64,000 nt of DNA from Globodera rostochiensis (Eukaryota > Nematoda > Chromadorea > Rhabditida > Heteroderidae): contig JAEVLN010000002.1 in assembly GCA_018350325.1 (NCBI GenBank), forward strand, positions 5,997,456 through 6,061,455. The letters run 5' to 3'. A program made the translations under genes and the position numbers. Numbering within the stretch: the first letter of the stretch is position 1; every line of letters starts with the position of its first letter. Shown piece by piece: positions 46,496 to 57,993 of the stretch. The notes under the pieces are model-generated. The model did not search any database. It saw only the letters and a program-made list of their open reading frames with translations, and had not been told where the DNA came from.

Positions 46496-47099
46496 TTTTT
46501 ATTTATAAATTATTTGTTTTAGGTGTGATTTTTGTCATTTTGTATTTAGGAGATTAGATGTATTTAGTATTATATGAAAATTGTATTTTTTTAAACTTAT
46601 TAATTAGAAATTAGAAATTTTCGATCTGAAAAATTTCCCGCATTTATATTTTTAATATTTCTTACACGGATTGATTTTAAATATATAAAAATAGCTTTTT
46701 ACATAAGATTTGTCTATGATATTTCAGGTATATGAGCACAAATGACTTTACATATGCACCTTTATATAATTTTTTATATATCATTATGATAATAAATTGA
46801 ATATTTCCAAATACATTTTTTTTTGTTTGCCTTTAATGTGTTGACTAAGAGTACAACATTATCTTTTGTTTTTTGCGATTGCTAAACCGCTTTTCTTCTT
46901 TTTTTACAGTACATAATTTTATACAAGTGCTTTAAAAGTGCGCCATTTTAGAGCCTTAAATCTAAGGGTTATATTAAATGCATGCTTTACTTGGTATTTA
47001 GAAGAAGCCGTTTACTTGACGGGGAGGCCACGGTAGTGCAAGAGCCTCATGTAGCAACGTTTTATTCATTTGTTATTTCACATTTTTTAATAGAAACAA

Positions 47100-47530
47100 A
47101 GAAATAAATACATTAAATTCAACTTTTGGGTAATGTGGTATAGTTTTTCTATTTTTTGAGCTAATAATTTTTGAAACATTATTACATTTAATTTTTATTT
47201 AAATAATTTTTTTTTAAGTTGTTGAACCTTGAAGGTTCTTGATAGATGCGATGAAGGGGTTGTTTTGTTATTTCATGGTGTCAAAACTGTCTTATGCGTA
47301 TTGTCGTTAAAATTAAAAATGAATATAGCTAAATCTCTGCATTAAGAATATTGTTGATATTACTTTAAAGAGTTTGCTAAAATTAAATATAAATAAAAAT
47401 CAGTTATGATTTTTTTCGCATTAATAACATTTTGTTTATTCTTTTCTGTTATTTTAGGAATACATTTGTTAAAATGAATTATATTTATGATTTCCTTGTT
47501 ATTAAATTCGCCTTATTGCACTTGGTCAGA
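47100..47530 (+). repeat. Paralogue of 41,800-42,065
   Basis: Both contain TTTTTTGAGC.AATAATTTTTGAAACAT, GGTTGTTTTGTTATTTCATG, and TTTGTTAAAATGAATTATAT, ending in GCACTTGGT. A further shared segment (TTGATTTTATTTTCAATATC) links 39,960 and 48,612, and AAGTTTGTTTTAT links 39,885 and 46,085. Confidence 0.7.
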
Positions 47531-48689
47531 ATCGATTCACACCAATCTAACTGTTTTGATGTCGTTGCGGGCCTTCATTTCACGAACCGTTACGCAATGA
47601 TCCAATTTCACTTTTTTGAATTAATTAGAGTCCTTTTCATATTAAAAATTATTCATTGATTTACTTCTTATGCTAGTTTAACTTTGGTCAACAAATTTTT
47701 AATTTTATACTTTTAAAATAATAACATTTATGATTGGAATTTTGATTGAAATCTAAATTTTCTAATATATGGGAGCATTTACTTCCTTTGCCATTCCATT
47801 CCATTTTTTTTTAAATTTGGATTGGGCTGTAACAATTGTATCATTTTGCTTTAGTGGATAGATGATCCTGATTGTTCTCGGTCTAGAACAAGCGGCTCTA
47901 TTCCTTAGCCGGCGCTATTCTATGATTTAATTTTTTCTTGATTTTTTCCTTTTTTTTTACAATATTGTTTTAATTTTAGTTATTTATTATTCTTTTTTAT
48001 TTTCCTTCATTTCTCCTTGGTTTAGCATTATTCGAACCGACAATTCTAAGTTTTTAATGTCAAATGGTTTTAAAAGTGTTTGTTCAGGAGTCGTAAAAAC
48101 ATTTACTTCCTTTGCCAATCCACGTGATTTGTAACCAGTTTCTGAGCGTATAATTCACCGGCATATTATTAGAAATTTGAATTATTTAACGTTTAACCGT
48201 TCTGTTTCTGGTTATTAAGTTAAATTGATTTTTAGCTTACAGTTTAGTTATAATTGCATTTAAAATATTCGATATTTTATTTTATAATATTGTTTCTCTT
48301 TTAACTTTTAAAGTTTCATATAAATTTATAAAAAATTGTCTTTAACATATAAGTTCAAATAAAATTTGTTATCTTAAGGCACAATAAATCAATTTATTTT
48401 TGATAACATTTCTTGACTTTGGGCCATAATTTAATCCTGCTCTCTTTAAGTCGTCTTTTAATTTTTTGAACTAGTTTACATTGAGTGTATTCCTAATGTT
48501 TGTCAAGTTAATTTCATTTTTTGCAGTTGTTTGTCAATCTAGGATTTTAATGGTATCTAGTAACCAATAATTTTTAATTTTTTTTTAATTACAACATAGA
48601 TTATTGTTTATTAGAAATTTGATTTTATTTTCAATATCCGTATTTTTTGGTCGAATTTATGTTAGCAAAGTATTATTTGTTTTTTGGTA

Positions 48690-48795
48690 GCCCAGGGCGA
48701 GTCCTTAGTTCTTTAGACCCGTCGTGTGTTGGGTTAAACATGAACTCGCAAACAGGGCAACGCTTGTACAATGTCCTGTACTTTATTTTACTTTT
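48690..48795 (-). other. Coding-like island with CPVC motif
   Basis: After GTACAG an open frame reads TLYKRCPVCEFMFNPTHDGS then KELRTRPGLPKNK to TAA. CPVC is typical of zinc-binding domains. A GTCTAA donor could end the exon after THDG. Confidence 0.35.
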
Positions 48796-49429
48796 AAAGC
48801 CATTACATTAATAATTTTAACTCATTTATTTTAGCGATCGCTCAATTATTTAAATTTAATTTTAAAGCTTCAAATAAATAATATATGGTGAATGTTTATA
48901 TTTTCCTTTTTTCACACAATCTGTTTTAAAAGATGACGCTAAAAAACAATAAAATTTCGCTGAGCTTTTTATTTGTTTTTTAATTATAATTATGAAGTGA
49001 GGGCATTTTTGACGAAATTCTTGCAATTTCAATGATCATATTATTTTCCATTAGTAAAATACTTCGCGTATTTTTTCAAATAATTGAATTCTGTTTTTAA
49101 AATTCTTGATATAAGAATTTAATAAATTTTTATTTATGACCATTTGAAAATATATAAGAATTTATTTATTGTTGAAAATTCTAAATTCAAATAATTATAG
49201 GTTTTCATGATTTTTTCAATAAAATTAATTTTAATATGTAAAAAAAAATCAAATTTAAATACTTTAAACTTTTTCAACTTTGACTGATCTCATTCATAAA
49301 AACATTCAAAAGTCATCTATCTTTATTAATTTTGCTCCTACAGTTGTAAATATACTATTTTTCATGTTTTGGAAAATTTTATAAAAAATATCAAAAGTAA
49401 ATTTTAAGGAAAATTTCGATCTTTGTGCG

Positions 49430-49545
49430 TGGATTTTTGTCCAAGAAAAAGTTATTTTTTTAGGGGTGCATTTTTGAAAATTTTTAAAAAGTCGATCCTT
49501 AGGGGTGTATTTTTCGTTTTTATAGCATTTTTGGGCTTCTCTCGT
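49430..49545 (+). repeat. Dispersed repeat B, copy 2
   Basis: GGGGTGCATTTTTGAAAATT, AAAAAGTCGATCCTTAGGGG and GTGTATTTTTCGTTTTTATA repeat the sequence at 5,290-5,380. Confidence 0.6.
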
Positions 49546-49884
49546 GGGAAGGAATCCACAAAAAAAATGTTAAAACATAAAAATCCCAGCCCTAGTTATA
49601 AGATAGGCGAAGATAGGCAATTTATGATTTTAACGCATTTTTTGAGCCAAATAGCTAGCCTATAAAATGATTTTAAGGTTGCTTTATTTATTTGTTTAAA
49701 AAATTTGAATTCATTTACGCATAAAGACCATTATATGTATCTCAGTGTAGTTCATAATTGAAATTTAACATGTTTTGGCCAAATTTCAACAGCATTTATT
49801 GATTACAGCCAATATAACTTAATTTTATTTTGATTTCTTTAAAGCAATTCTTTTGAATTTATTTTATTACAATAATTTGAGACA

Positions 49885-49980
49885 ACTGCTTTGAGGTGGA
49901 AGAGCCATGGACTCTCACCAACCCCGTTTTTCAATGGGTGCAGTCGACCCATTGGGGTTTTTTGCATGTGTGATCTAATT
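49885..49980 (-). other. Coding-like island
   Basis: ATG-led frame MQKTPMGRLHPLKNGVGESP continuing WLFHLKAVVSNYC. Not identified. Confidence 0.3.
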
Positions 49981-51354
49981 ATATTTTAATTTACGTTAAA
50001 TTGTATAACATTCATTATTCGCTTACAACAACTTTCATTCGCAATCACAAAATTTATTAATGTTTCCATTTATTTTTTGATATTGTCTGCCAATGGCAAG
50101 TTTATTTTAACAATAGTAAAACTACTTTAAAGCAACAACAATAAAGGTGAAATATTATTTTTAACCAATATAATACGTTCTTTTATATTGGGACCGGACT
50201 TTTTTCCATTTGGCACTTTCCCCATTTGGGTTTTTTCAATTTTTTGTTTTTTACTACATAATGTTTTATTAGAGTTTTGATTTTTAACGCGTATTTTAAT
50301 GTTTTTTAGAAATTTAAGCATATGATTAATACAATAAATTTTCTTCGCCTTGCGCGTCGATTATGTGGACCTGGTTGGCCCATTCTTTCGATTCTTTGAA
50401 TTATATTTTATTTTATAGCAGTAAAATAGTTGCATTTATGAAAGCTCTTCCTTCGAAATGTGATGACAAGATTGTCTTTGCTGTAATTCACATTCAAAAA
50501 AACTCCCGGCCTCTTCCTAGGTTTTCATCATTTTCTCATTTAAATCAAAACTTTTTTATTAGTTTGTTACTTATTTTTAATATAAACAAAATATCTTTGC
50601 TGAATTAATTTATTTTTGCCAGCAATATTGCTCAAAGCACTGCCAATTTTTTGCCGAATTGGAACATTTATTGGTTATTAGTTTATTTATTCAAGTTAAA
50701 CAGTAATATAAGTCGAATATATACTTTTCATTAAGTTATTTATTTTTTATTTAATTTGTTGTTAAAAAAAAAATGCTGCAAAATTTTACATATGGCTAAT
50801 TTTGTTAAAATATTATTTTTAGGTGTTGTTGATGGCTTGCTGTTTAATTTCCCTATTTTTCTAAAAAAAAATTCCTAAATTAAATGTTGTTCTTACGGTA
50901 AAATATTATGCCTTGGTCATACAAATTAAGGAAATTTGTTTTCTTCGGCAGACGTATATCAAAAATTGTGTATATTTATCATTGGACCTAAAATAATGCA
51001 ATTATTTTATGTATTATATTTTTGCGTAACAACATAAATTATAATAAATTTTATAACACATTACAGACCTAAAAAAGCAAAACATAAATTATATTATTTT
51101 GATATAATAGTGAGTAATATTGATGTGTTTTGTATACTATTTATATTTTGCCTATATTGTAGCTGACCGGCACGCAAAAAAATGGTTGAATTATATATAT
51201 ATATCAATTGATCTGTCTCGACGAGTTAAGCGCGAAAATAGGTCTCAAGGTAAAAAATGCCTTTTTAAAGAGAAACCTTTTGAGTACCCGACTAAGTCCC
51301 AGCAAAGAATAGACATTTGAATCCCTAAAATGTCTTAGAAACTGTTTTAAGTAT

Positions 51355-51535
51355 AGAGATCGGCCAATTTGTCGGTTTTTTTCGGTAAAATACCAAAAAA
51401 GTACCGGTACCGAAAAGTATAGGTATTCGAAAAGGTTCGGTCGGTTCTTTTGGGTAAGATACCGAAAAAGTACCGATACTGAAAAATACCAAAAAAAAAT
51501 GTCGGTACTTTTTTCTGTTTTCGGTATCAAAAATC
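51355..51535. repeat. Low-complexity block of CGGTACTTTT / GGTACCGAAAA words
   Basis: The words CGGTA, TACCGAAAA and GTACCGGTACC recur in both orientations about ten times in 180 bases, so the block can fold on itself. It may be a terminal region of an element. Confidence 0.5.
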
Positions 51536-52125
51536 AGCAGTTAATTTGGTTTGAGTTTTGCAGTTTTGCATGTAACTGCCGCCGAGCTATTCATTTTATA
51601 ATATGATTTAATTAATTAATTTGTGTGTTTCCATGCCAATTTTTTCTCTTTTTTTTTTTGTTATATTGAAAAAGGTGGCACAATTTTATAATTCTTTTGT
51701 CTAAATTTAAGCTATATTTTTATCACAAGTTATTTATTTGCAGAAATGTTTAATAGTGTTTATTTATTGATCGGTGGCAGAACGCGGCTGTTTGAATAAA
51801 AGTGTATTAAATTAATTTATTATTGAGCTTTCCGTCCATTCATAATCGGCTTTTGCGAGTTATAATTAACAATTTAGGATTTTGTATTGCATTTCAAGAG
51901 CGCAGCTCGCCGTCTCGGGTTGCGCCCACCGAAGATAGCGCCAAAGTTAGCTTTTCTTTTAGTTTTACCTGAATTGTAGTGTGTCTGTTAATAGCTGCAG
52001 CCAAGTGTTTTTTTTTCTTATTTTGCTAATTTTAGGACTTATTTTATACAAAATCCCCGGCACGGTGGAGAAAAAATGATTTAATATCAGTGTACGGATC
52101 AAAAGGGAAAGATCAATTTTCTTTA

Positions 52126-52332
52126 TGAGTATTTTTTAATGCAATCAGTTTTCATTAAGCCTCGCTCGCTCAAGCCTCTCACTCGCATTTCGGCTCTTAA
52201 GTCCCTTAGAGTTAATTTACCAATTTTGTCCTTATTATATACTTTGTCTTTTTTATCATAAAAATATTGTATATGTATTTTTTGAATAAGATGCACTTGA
52301 CGAGCTGGAGCCCACTGGTCTGAAGCGACCAA
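52126..52332 (-). pseudogene. SAP-domain-like exon or relic
   Basis: A 69-codon minus-strand frame whose second half reads KLTLRDLRAEMRVRGLSERG followed by LMKTDCIKKYS. This fits the SAP motif (LxLxxLxxxLxxRGLxxxGxKxxLIxK), a DNA-binding helix-extended-helix. The first half (VASDQWAPARQVHLIQKIHI) continues upstream into TRSL before an AT-rich stretch. There is no ATG at the start, so it would be an internal or last exon. SAP identity is by motif memory. Confidence 0.4.
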
Positions 52333-53104
52333 GCTCCTTGTGGTATTGCGTAAATCAATTTAATCGGTTTCATTTAGTAAAAGAATATAAAATAATAATT
52401 ATGTGTTAGTTTCTTGTTTAATGCTTAATGGATTTATTAATGTCGTTGATCTTTTGCCTAAATATTTATTTAGAAACAGTTTTCTGCTCTTCTTTGTCGT
52501 TGTGGGACTCCAATCGCACTTTGATAAAAACATTTTACATTTACATTTTCATTAAATAAATAAATATCAGTTAAATAATTTGATTGCTGTATGGTTTCTT
52601 AGTTTTCGCTTTACACCTGTAATGTTTTAGGCTCTAAATTTTTTGATTTGATTATTATTTATTATATCTTAAAATGTTTTTCTCATTTAAGCGTGTTCCT
52701 GTTTTCTTGGGAATGAGAGTGAGTTTCAAAATATCTTGCGTGGGCATTGTTTTAAATTTATTTGTTTTTATTATTTTACTAAATTGGATAGGAAATTTAA
52801 TGAATAATTTACCATTGCAAATTTTTTGGTGATTAGCCAAATTGCCGTTGTTGATATCTCGCCACGTAATTCCATTCCAAACGTTCAGTCAGTCCAGCCA
52901 ACAGCTTAATTTTTAAAAGCGAATTTATGTATTTTAGTGTTTTGGTTAATTCTAATATAATTTTGTTGTTAAACATGTATTTGTGTAATATTTAAATTTC
53001 AAGTATGAATTAAATAAAGACTTTTATTAATTATTTGTTTACTAATGGTTTTTGGCATATTATTGTATAGGTTTAGAAATTCGTTTTTTATTGTTTTCGC
53101 ATAT

Positions 53105-53228
53105 TGTAATATAAGCTTTAGACACGTCGTGCACGTTTGAGCATCCAGCCACCTCAAAAATGTTGTGTAATTCCCTTTGTCGGCCGCCTCATCGGCTCTG
53201 CAGACCGCTGGGAAAACAATGCGTCGAA
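53105..53228 (-). other. Coding-like island
   Basis: Open frame RRIVFPAVCRADEAADKGNY continuing TTFLRWLDAQTCTTCL. The + strand is also open here (TFEHPATSKMLCNSLCRPPH), so strand is uncertain. Confidence 0.3.
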
Positions 53229-55264
53229 AACAAAATTATGAATAGCTGAGAAAGTACTAAAGTTTACTCCTTTAATTCAATTAGAAATTTTATTAGTATT
53301 CATTGTTTTTTGTTTATTAATTAATAATAAATACACACAACAATTTACTTAGACGTGGGCATTTTTCTGTTGTTTTTTAATTTAAACTTATCCCTTGTTG
53401 GGGTTTAGCGTTGCCTTGATTTTTGAGTTACTATTATTGTAGTGTTATTTTTTTTTAATGTTCACACATTTTTTTAGTCAAAATTTACTTTAAATTTAAA
53501 AGGATTCGATAACCACGAATTTTTGATGTTTTGCCGGCCTCGGAAGGGAACATTAATCATAAATTCATGTGAAAATTGACAAAAGAAATTATAACGTCTT
53601 TAATGATTTAATTAATTAGGGTTATAGTTTTATCATTAATCTACTAGTTAAACTTTTTTTTAGTGAAGATAAAGCATCCAATATGTTTTATTCATAAATT
53701 TTTTATTTTAATAATTTATAAAGTGTTTTAGAAGATGATATTAATTCAAAAAATCTTTTAAAAGTTTTAAATTTATAATTGTTTGTTGTAAGCTATAATA
53801 AATTTATATTTTTGAATAGATGGTTTTATAAGGCGACATTTTTATATCTATACTTGACGTTTAAACTTTATGTTTTGAAATTTTTAGCTGTTATCTTTTA
53901 TAGACGCACTCTGTCTTTGCCTATATTTTCATTTTTTTAACGCGTTGGAAGCGACAATCAATTTTTGGAAGACATCAGGGCCATGGGAGAATGTTAGTTG
54001 TGGCTCGCACCTTTATTTTAATAAAAAGTTTTTCCCATTTATTGAAAAGCGGTTTTGATTAATACATTTTATATACTTTTCATATTTATTTTGATCTGTT
54101 GTTGTGTAGCCATTTATAGAAGTGCCATCTAATATCGTCGGCTTGTCATATCTTTGTCGAACTTTGCCTTAATACTTATATTATATTTTTTAATTTTATA
54201 TTTAAATTTTATATCACAAATAAGCATTTATTTAGCGGCAATAATTGATTATAAATTTTGGATTTTATATTAGCTGTCCATTATTTTTAGCTAATAATTA
54301 AATTTTATAGCTATTGGTTTAATAAATCCATCTTTATCAGTTTGCTTTAAAATCTTTTGTTTAAGGCGCATAGTTTTTAATTATCGTAATTTTTAAATGT
54401 TTATTTATACAATTTATAAATTTCAAATATAGAGAATAATTTACTTTTTATGTTCTGTTTAAATGTTTGATGATAATAGTTTTTTTTATTTTTGCTATTA
54501 TTGGGTTCATAATGTAGGAATGCACTCCTGGAGTTTGGCTTTTGTGTAATGGGTTTTAGTTTTCTAATTTTTGAGCCAAGAATTTTTATTCAATTACAAT
54601 AAATCTATTCTTTATTTTTGGCGGTTATATATTTGTTCACATTAAAGATATTTTTATCAGGAAATCATCGCTAAATGTTGCACAAATGGGGAAGGGGGGG
54701 GGGGGGATTTTGAGGCAGATGGTTTAGTTTATATTTTTTGTTTATTTGCTATTATTGGGCGTTGTATATAGGAATAGCGAACATTTTTTTAAAGATTTTA
54801 TGTATGTATGCGCTGATTTTCTATAAGTGAATTTGAGTCGGAAGTTAAAAGCAATTTCGCTCAAATTGACCAAATTTTTTTAGTCATGAGGCACATCTTT
54901 CGTAATAAAATCCTACTATGCTGAAAGCGTCTGGAATTTTATAATTTCATCACTGCCAAAAGCTTTTTCCCAAAATTCACAAAATGACCAATTTTTATGC
55001 AAAAAATGCTCCCGATAAACAATTTACACAATAATTAAATACTCAAGATACCCAATTTAATATGTAGTATTAAACATAATGCAAAGTAGGCTTAATATTT
55101 TATTAAATATGCCTCAAATTAAATTATGAAATTAGATCTTACAAAAAAAACGCTTCGATTTCGGTTCGTGCCTTTTTGTGGATCATTTTTGAATGCACGC
55201 AAACTATTCGATATAAATAAAATGAATGAATGAATGTGTGTTGTGGTTGTGTGGAGAAAGGTCA

Positions 55265-55839
55265 GTGCCCAGCAGGGCTGGACGCAATCGGATTCTGATT
55301 GCGGGCAATCCGCAATCCGCAATACGCAATCTCAAAAAAAAATCCGCAAGCCGCAATCCGCAACCCCAAAAAGGCCGCAATTTCAGCAATCCGCAATCCG
55401 CAATTTTGAAAAATTTTTTAAACCGAATTTAAATAAGTTTTTCTAGTTTAAGATAGAAACCAATATGAATTTATTCAATCGAAAATTCACTCAAATTTAA
55501 ATTATGGTGGAGAAATAAAAGGTGGGAACACCTTAAATGTTCAGAAAAAGTCAGAAAAATGATTTACACAATCGGGGATTTAAACCACAGTCCGCCCACA
55601 CTTAAACTGTATACACCACTCACCACTACACCACTACACCACAACCAAACTGCTCTTTTCTATTCAAAAATCCATTCTTAGGGTGGAAAAAGTATTTGCT
55701 TCAAAAAATTAATTTTCTGAAACCACCGATTGCGGATCCAAATTGCGGAAAAAAACAAAAAATCCGCAAGCCGCAATCCGCAACCCAAAAAAGGCCGCAA
55801 TTTCAGCAATCCGCAATTGCGTCCAGCCCTGGTGCCCAG
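55265..55839. mobile_element. hAT-like MITE (559 bp) with 8-bp TSD GTGCCCAG
   Basis: Body 55273-55831; the ends are perfect 16-bp inverted repeats CAGGGCTGGACGCAAT. GTGCCCAG is present on both sides (55265-55272 and 55832-55839). An 8-bp duplication and CAGGG ends are typical of hAT elements. Both inner ends contain arrays of CCGCAAT words. No transposase frame. It interrupts the core of anchor copy 2, and the uninterrupted core survives at 14,370 and 59,440. Confidence 0.9.
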
Positions 55840-55939
55840 TGCCAATCGAAGATGTGATAGATACTTGGTGAGAACAGAGAAATAGTGAGAAGTGAAAGCA
55901 AATAAAGCTGTGGGCAGAGAAAAAGTAAAAAGAATGCAA

Positions 55940-56030
55940 AATGATGAGAGCAAAGGGGGGGGGGGGAGAGAGAGCAAAAAAGGTGAGAGCAGAGAAAGTG
56001 CGGAGGGGGGGGGGGGGGGGGGGGAAGGGG
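55940..56030. repeat. Poly-G rich purine tract
   Basis: Runs of 12 or more G at about 55,955-55,966 and about 20 at 56,004-56,024 on the + strand, within GAGA-rich sequence. G-quadruplex formation is likely. Confidence 0.7.
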
Positions 56031-56040
56031 AGAGAACCGT

Positions 56041-57993
56041 TAAGCGCATCAGAAAAAGAATGGATTCATAATTTTGCGAAAAAATTTTTTTGGATTAATT
56101 TATTTCATTTCAACAAATTATGTTTCGTTGCGCATCCGCGTCTATATTCTAACCATCAAATTTAGCGATTGTTTTCAACTCTTTTTACTGCTTCAATCGT
56201 ATTTTCCACATTTGCTATTTCTTGTCAAATTGTAATTTTTTCTAAATGTTTGTACAGGCTGAGTCTATACGATAATTAAAATATTTTGCTGAACTACACT
56301 CATCAAATCGAATTCTTTTCTATATTTATGAAAGTGCGGAACATTAATAACATTAAGTATATAAATATTTGATTTTCCCTGCGTCGTATAACGCGCCGCC
56401 GTGCGCCTCTTTCTCCTTTTGGAAAATTTTGCCTGAATTACTTTTGATATGCTTTTTTCCTCTGATTATTTTTTAACAAATTTACAGAACAAATAATAGT
56501 TTTTATTTTTTGTTTAAAAATTTGATATTTATTGTTTTCACAAGAACTAAATTGTCCAGTCGCTTTACCTTTTAAAACTTTATTGGCTTTAAGATTTATA
56601 TGCTACAAAAAGCTTGAGTTGATATTTATTGATTTGAAGCGTTAATTTTTCGCAATATTATATTGTTTCAAAAATGGCTTACTTTAATCTATTTTTTTTT
56701 GAATTTTGAATATTTATGTGAATGAAATTCTATTTCTATTTTTACACTTTGTGATTGCGTTTAATTTAGCATATTTTTTATATTAATTTTTTATTAAAAT
56801 CAAATAAAATCACAAGCTTTATTGGGGCATAATTTATGTTTGATAACTGTTGATTTTCTTTTTGGTATATTTATAATAATTATTTATTCAGCAATTTCCA
56901 GCGCCACTTACATTGAATAATTTTCGAAATAAAATCTTTTAGAAAATGCACCGCAAAAAATTCTACTTTATAAAAAATCCATCTTCTAGCGTTTGACGAT
57001 TGGATTGGTATAAAGCATATAATTTGTTAGATTATAATGAGCATAAAATTGCTTAAAAAAATTTTGCGCCGCAAATGTCACTTTGGGTGGGCGCCGCAAA
57101 AGTCGGGACCGCAAATGTCAGCGCCGCAAATCATTAAATTAGCACTTTTTTCAACTGCTTGACATTTATTTAAAATTGTTGCTTTAATATAAATTTGGGC
57201 CAACAGTTCCAAAATTTATAAATAAAGACGGAGGATTTATTCTCAAAACCCCCAATATTGATTAAAATTGATAAAAAAGTTGCACCATTTCGCAAATCTT
57301 GGCGCAACTTTGAGGTTAATTATTGCTTTTACTGAATTAAAATGAAAAAAATGAAACAGAAAACTCAAAAATTGATTGTTTTTATTGAAGGCAATGCCCA
57401 GTGACTGAAGTTCTCCGCCTACCCTCCTCCACCCTCCGAAAAAATCGATGAATATTTTGTCATTAACACAATTTTTAGCGATGATTTTACAATAATGATA
57501 TTTTCCGGATAATTATTTTAAACGATCGAGCTCATTTCTTACTTAACACGTTGTTTTTAATTAAAACGACACGACTTTTTTGATTCAACTTTCATTAATA
57601 ATATTTTAATTTATTTAGTCTTTGGAGCAAAAATTACGGTCCAAAGAAAAATAATCAAAATTCCTTGAATAAATTGGGGTCGTGATTTTCCTTATCACCT
57701 GGATAATTTACTGGCTGGTATTGGTAGTGTATAGTAGTAGTCTACATCCGATTGGTTTAACACTCTCGGTGCCGCCTCTTCTTATGCCATTAAATTTTTT
57801 TATGAAGTTTTTCATACGTCTAATTTATGCACTGACTTGCAATTATTGCAATTTCTGCACCTTTTATTTGCAGTTTTGTTTAATGAAAATGACGTATTTT
57901 ATTTCATTGATGCTTCCTCCTTCGTTTTGCATTATTGTTTTGTCCATAACGTTCGGGTTGTTTGAAGTTAACTTTAAATTTTTAAACATATCG
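56041..57993. other. AT-rich stretch without recognised gene
   Basis: The frame of 105 codons at 57,682-57,999 is hydrophobic only because the strand is T-rich, and starts with GTG. A small tandem array lies at 57,062-57,133. Confidence 0.45.
57062..57133. repeat. Short tandem array, unit GCGCCGCAAATGTCA
   Basis: Four imperfect units of GCGCCGCAAATGTC or GGACCGCAAATGTC. They resemble the terminal arrays of the elements at 846, 42,075 and 44,845, but no inverted partner was found within about 1 kb. Confidence 0.6.

Larger units (their letters stand above)
24666..55175. other. AT-rich domain 2, T-rich on the + strand
   Basis: About 30 kb with T above A on the + strand (for example 29 T and 17 A in 36,721-36,780). 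No ORF above about 105 codons. Islands of normal composition of 50-250 bp occur every 0.5-1.5 kb; many are open on the minus strand, and a few match known motifs and are listed separately. Further islands, not listed separately, are near 25,200, 25,340, 25,810, 30,285, 30,610, 34,250, 35,270, 36,545, 38,340, 38,465, 38,880, 39,345, 40,730, 41,480, 43,430, 46,050, 46,990, 47,550, 47,880, 48,130, 50,350, 50,500, 51,905, 53,945 and 54,130. The matrix also contains internal duplications and several mobile elements. Confidence 0.6.
55180..56040 (-). repeat. Pyrimidine-rich anchor repeat, copy 2 (inverted)
   Basis: Read on the minus strand: a C/T-rich tract (56,040-55,860), then the core TCTTCGATTGGCACTGGGC, then a hAT-like insertion, then ACTGACCTTTCTCCACACAA and CATTCATTCATTCATTTTA. 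The order is the same as in copies 1 and 3. A-rich DNA follows on this strand for about 30 kb. Confidence 0.7.
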
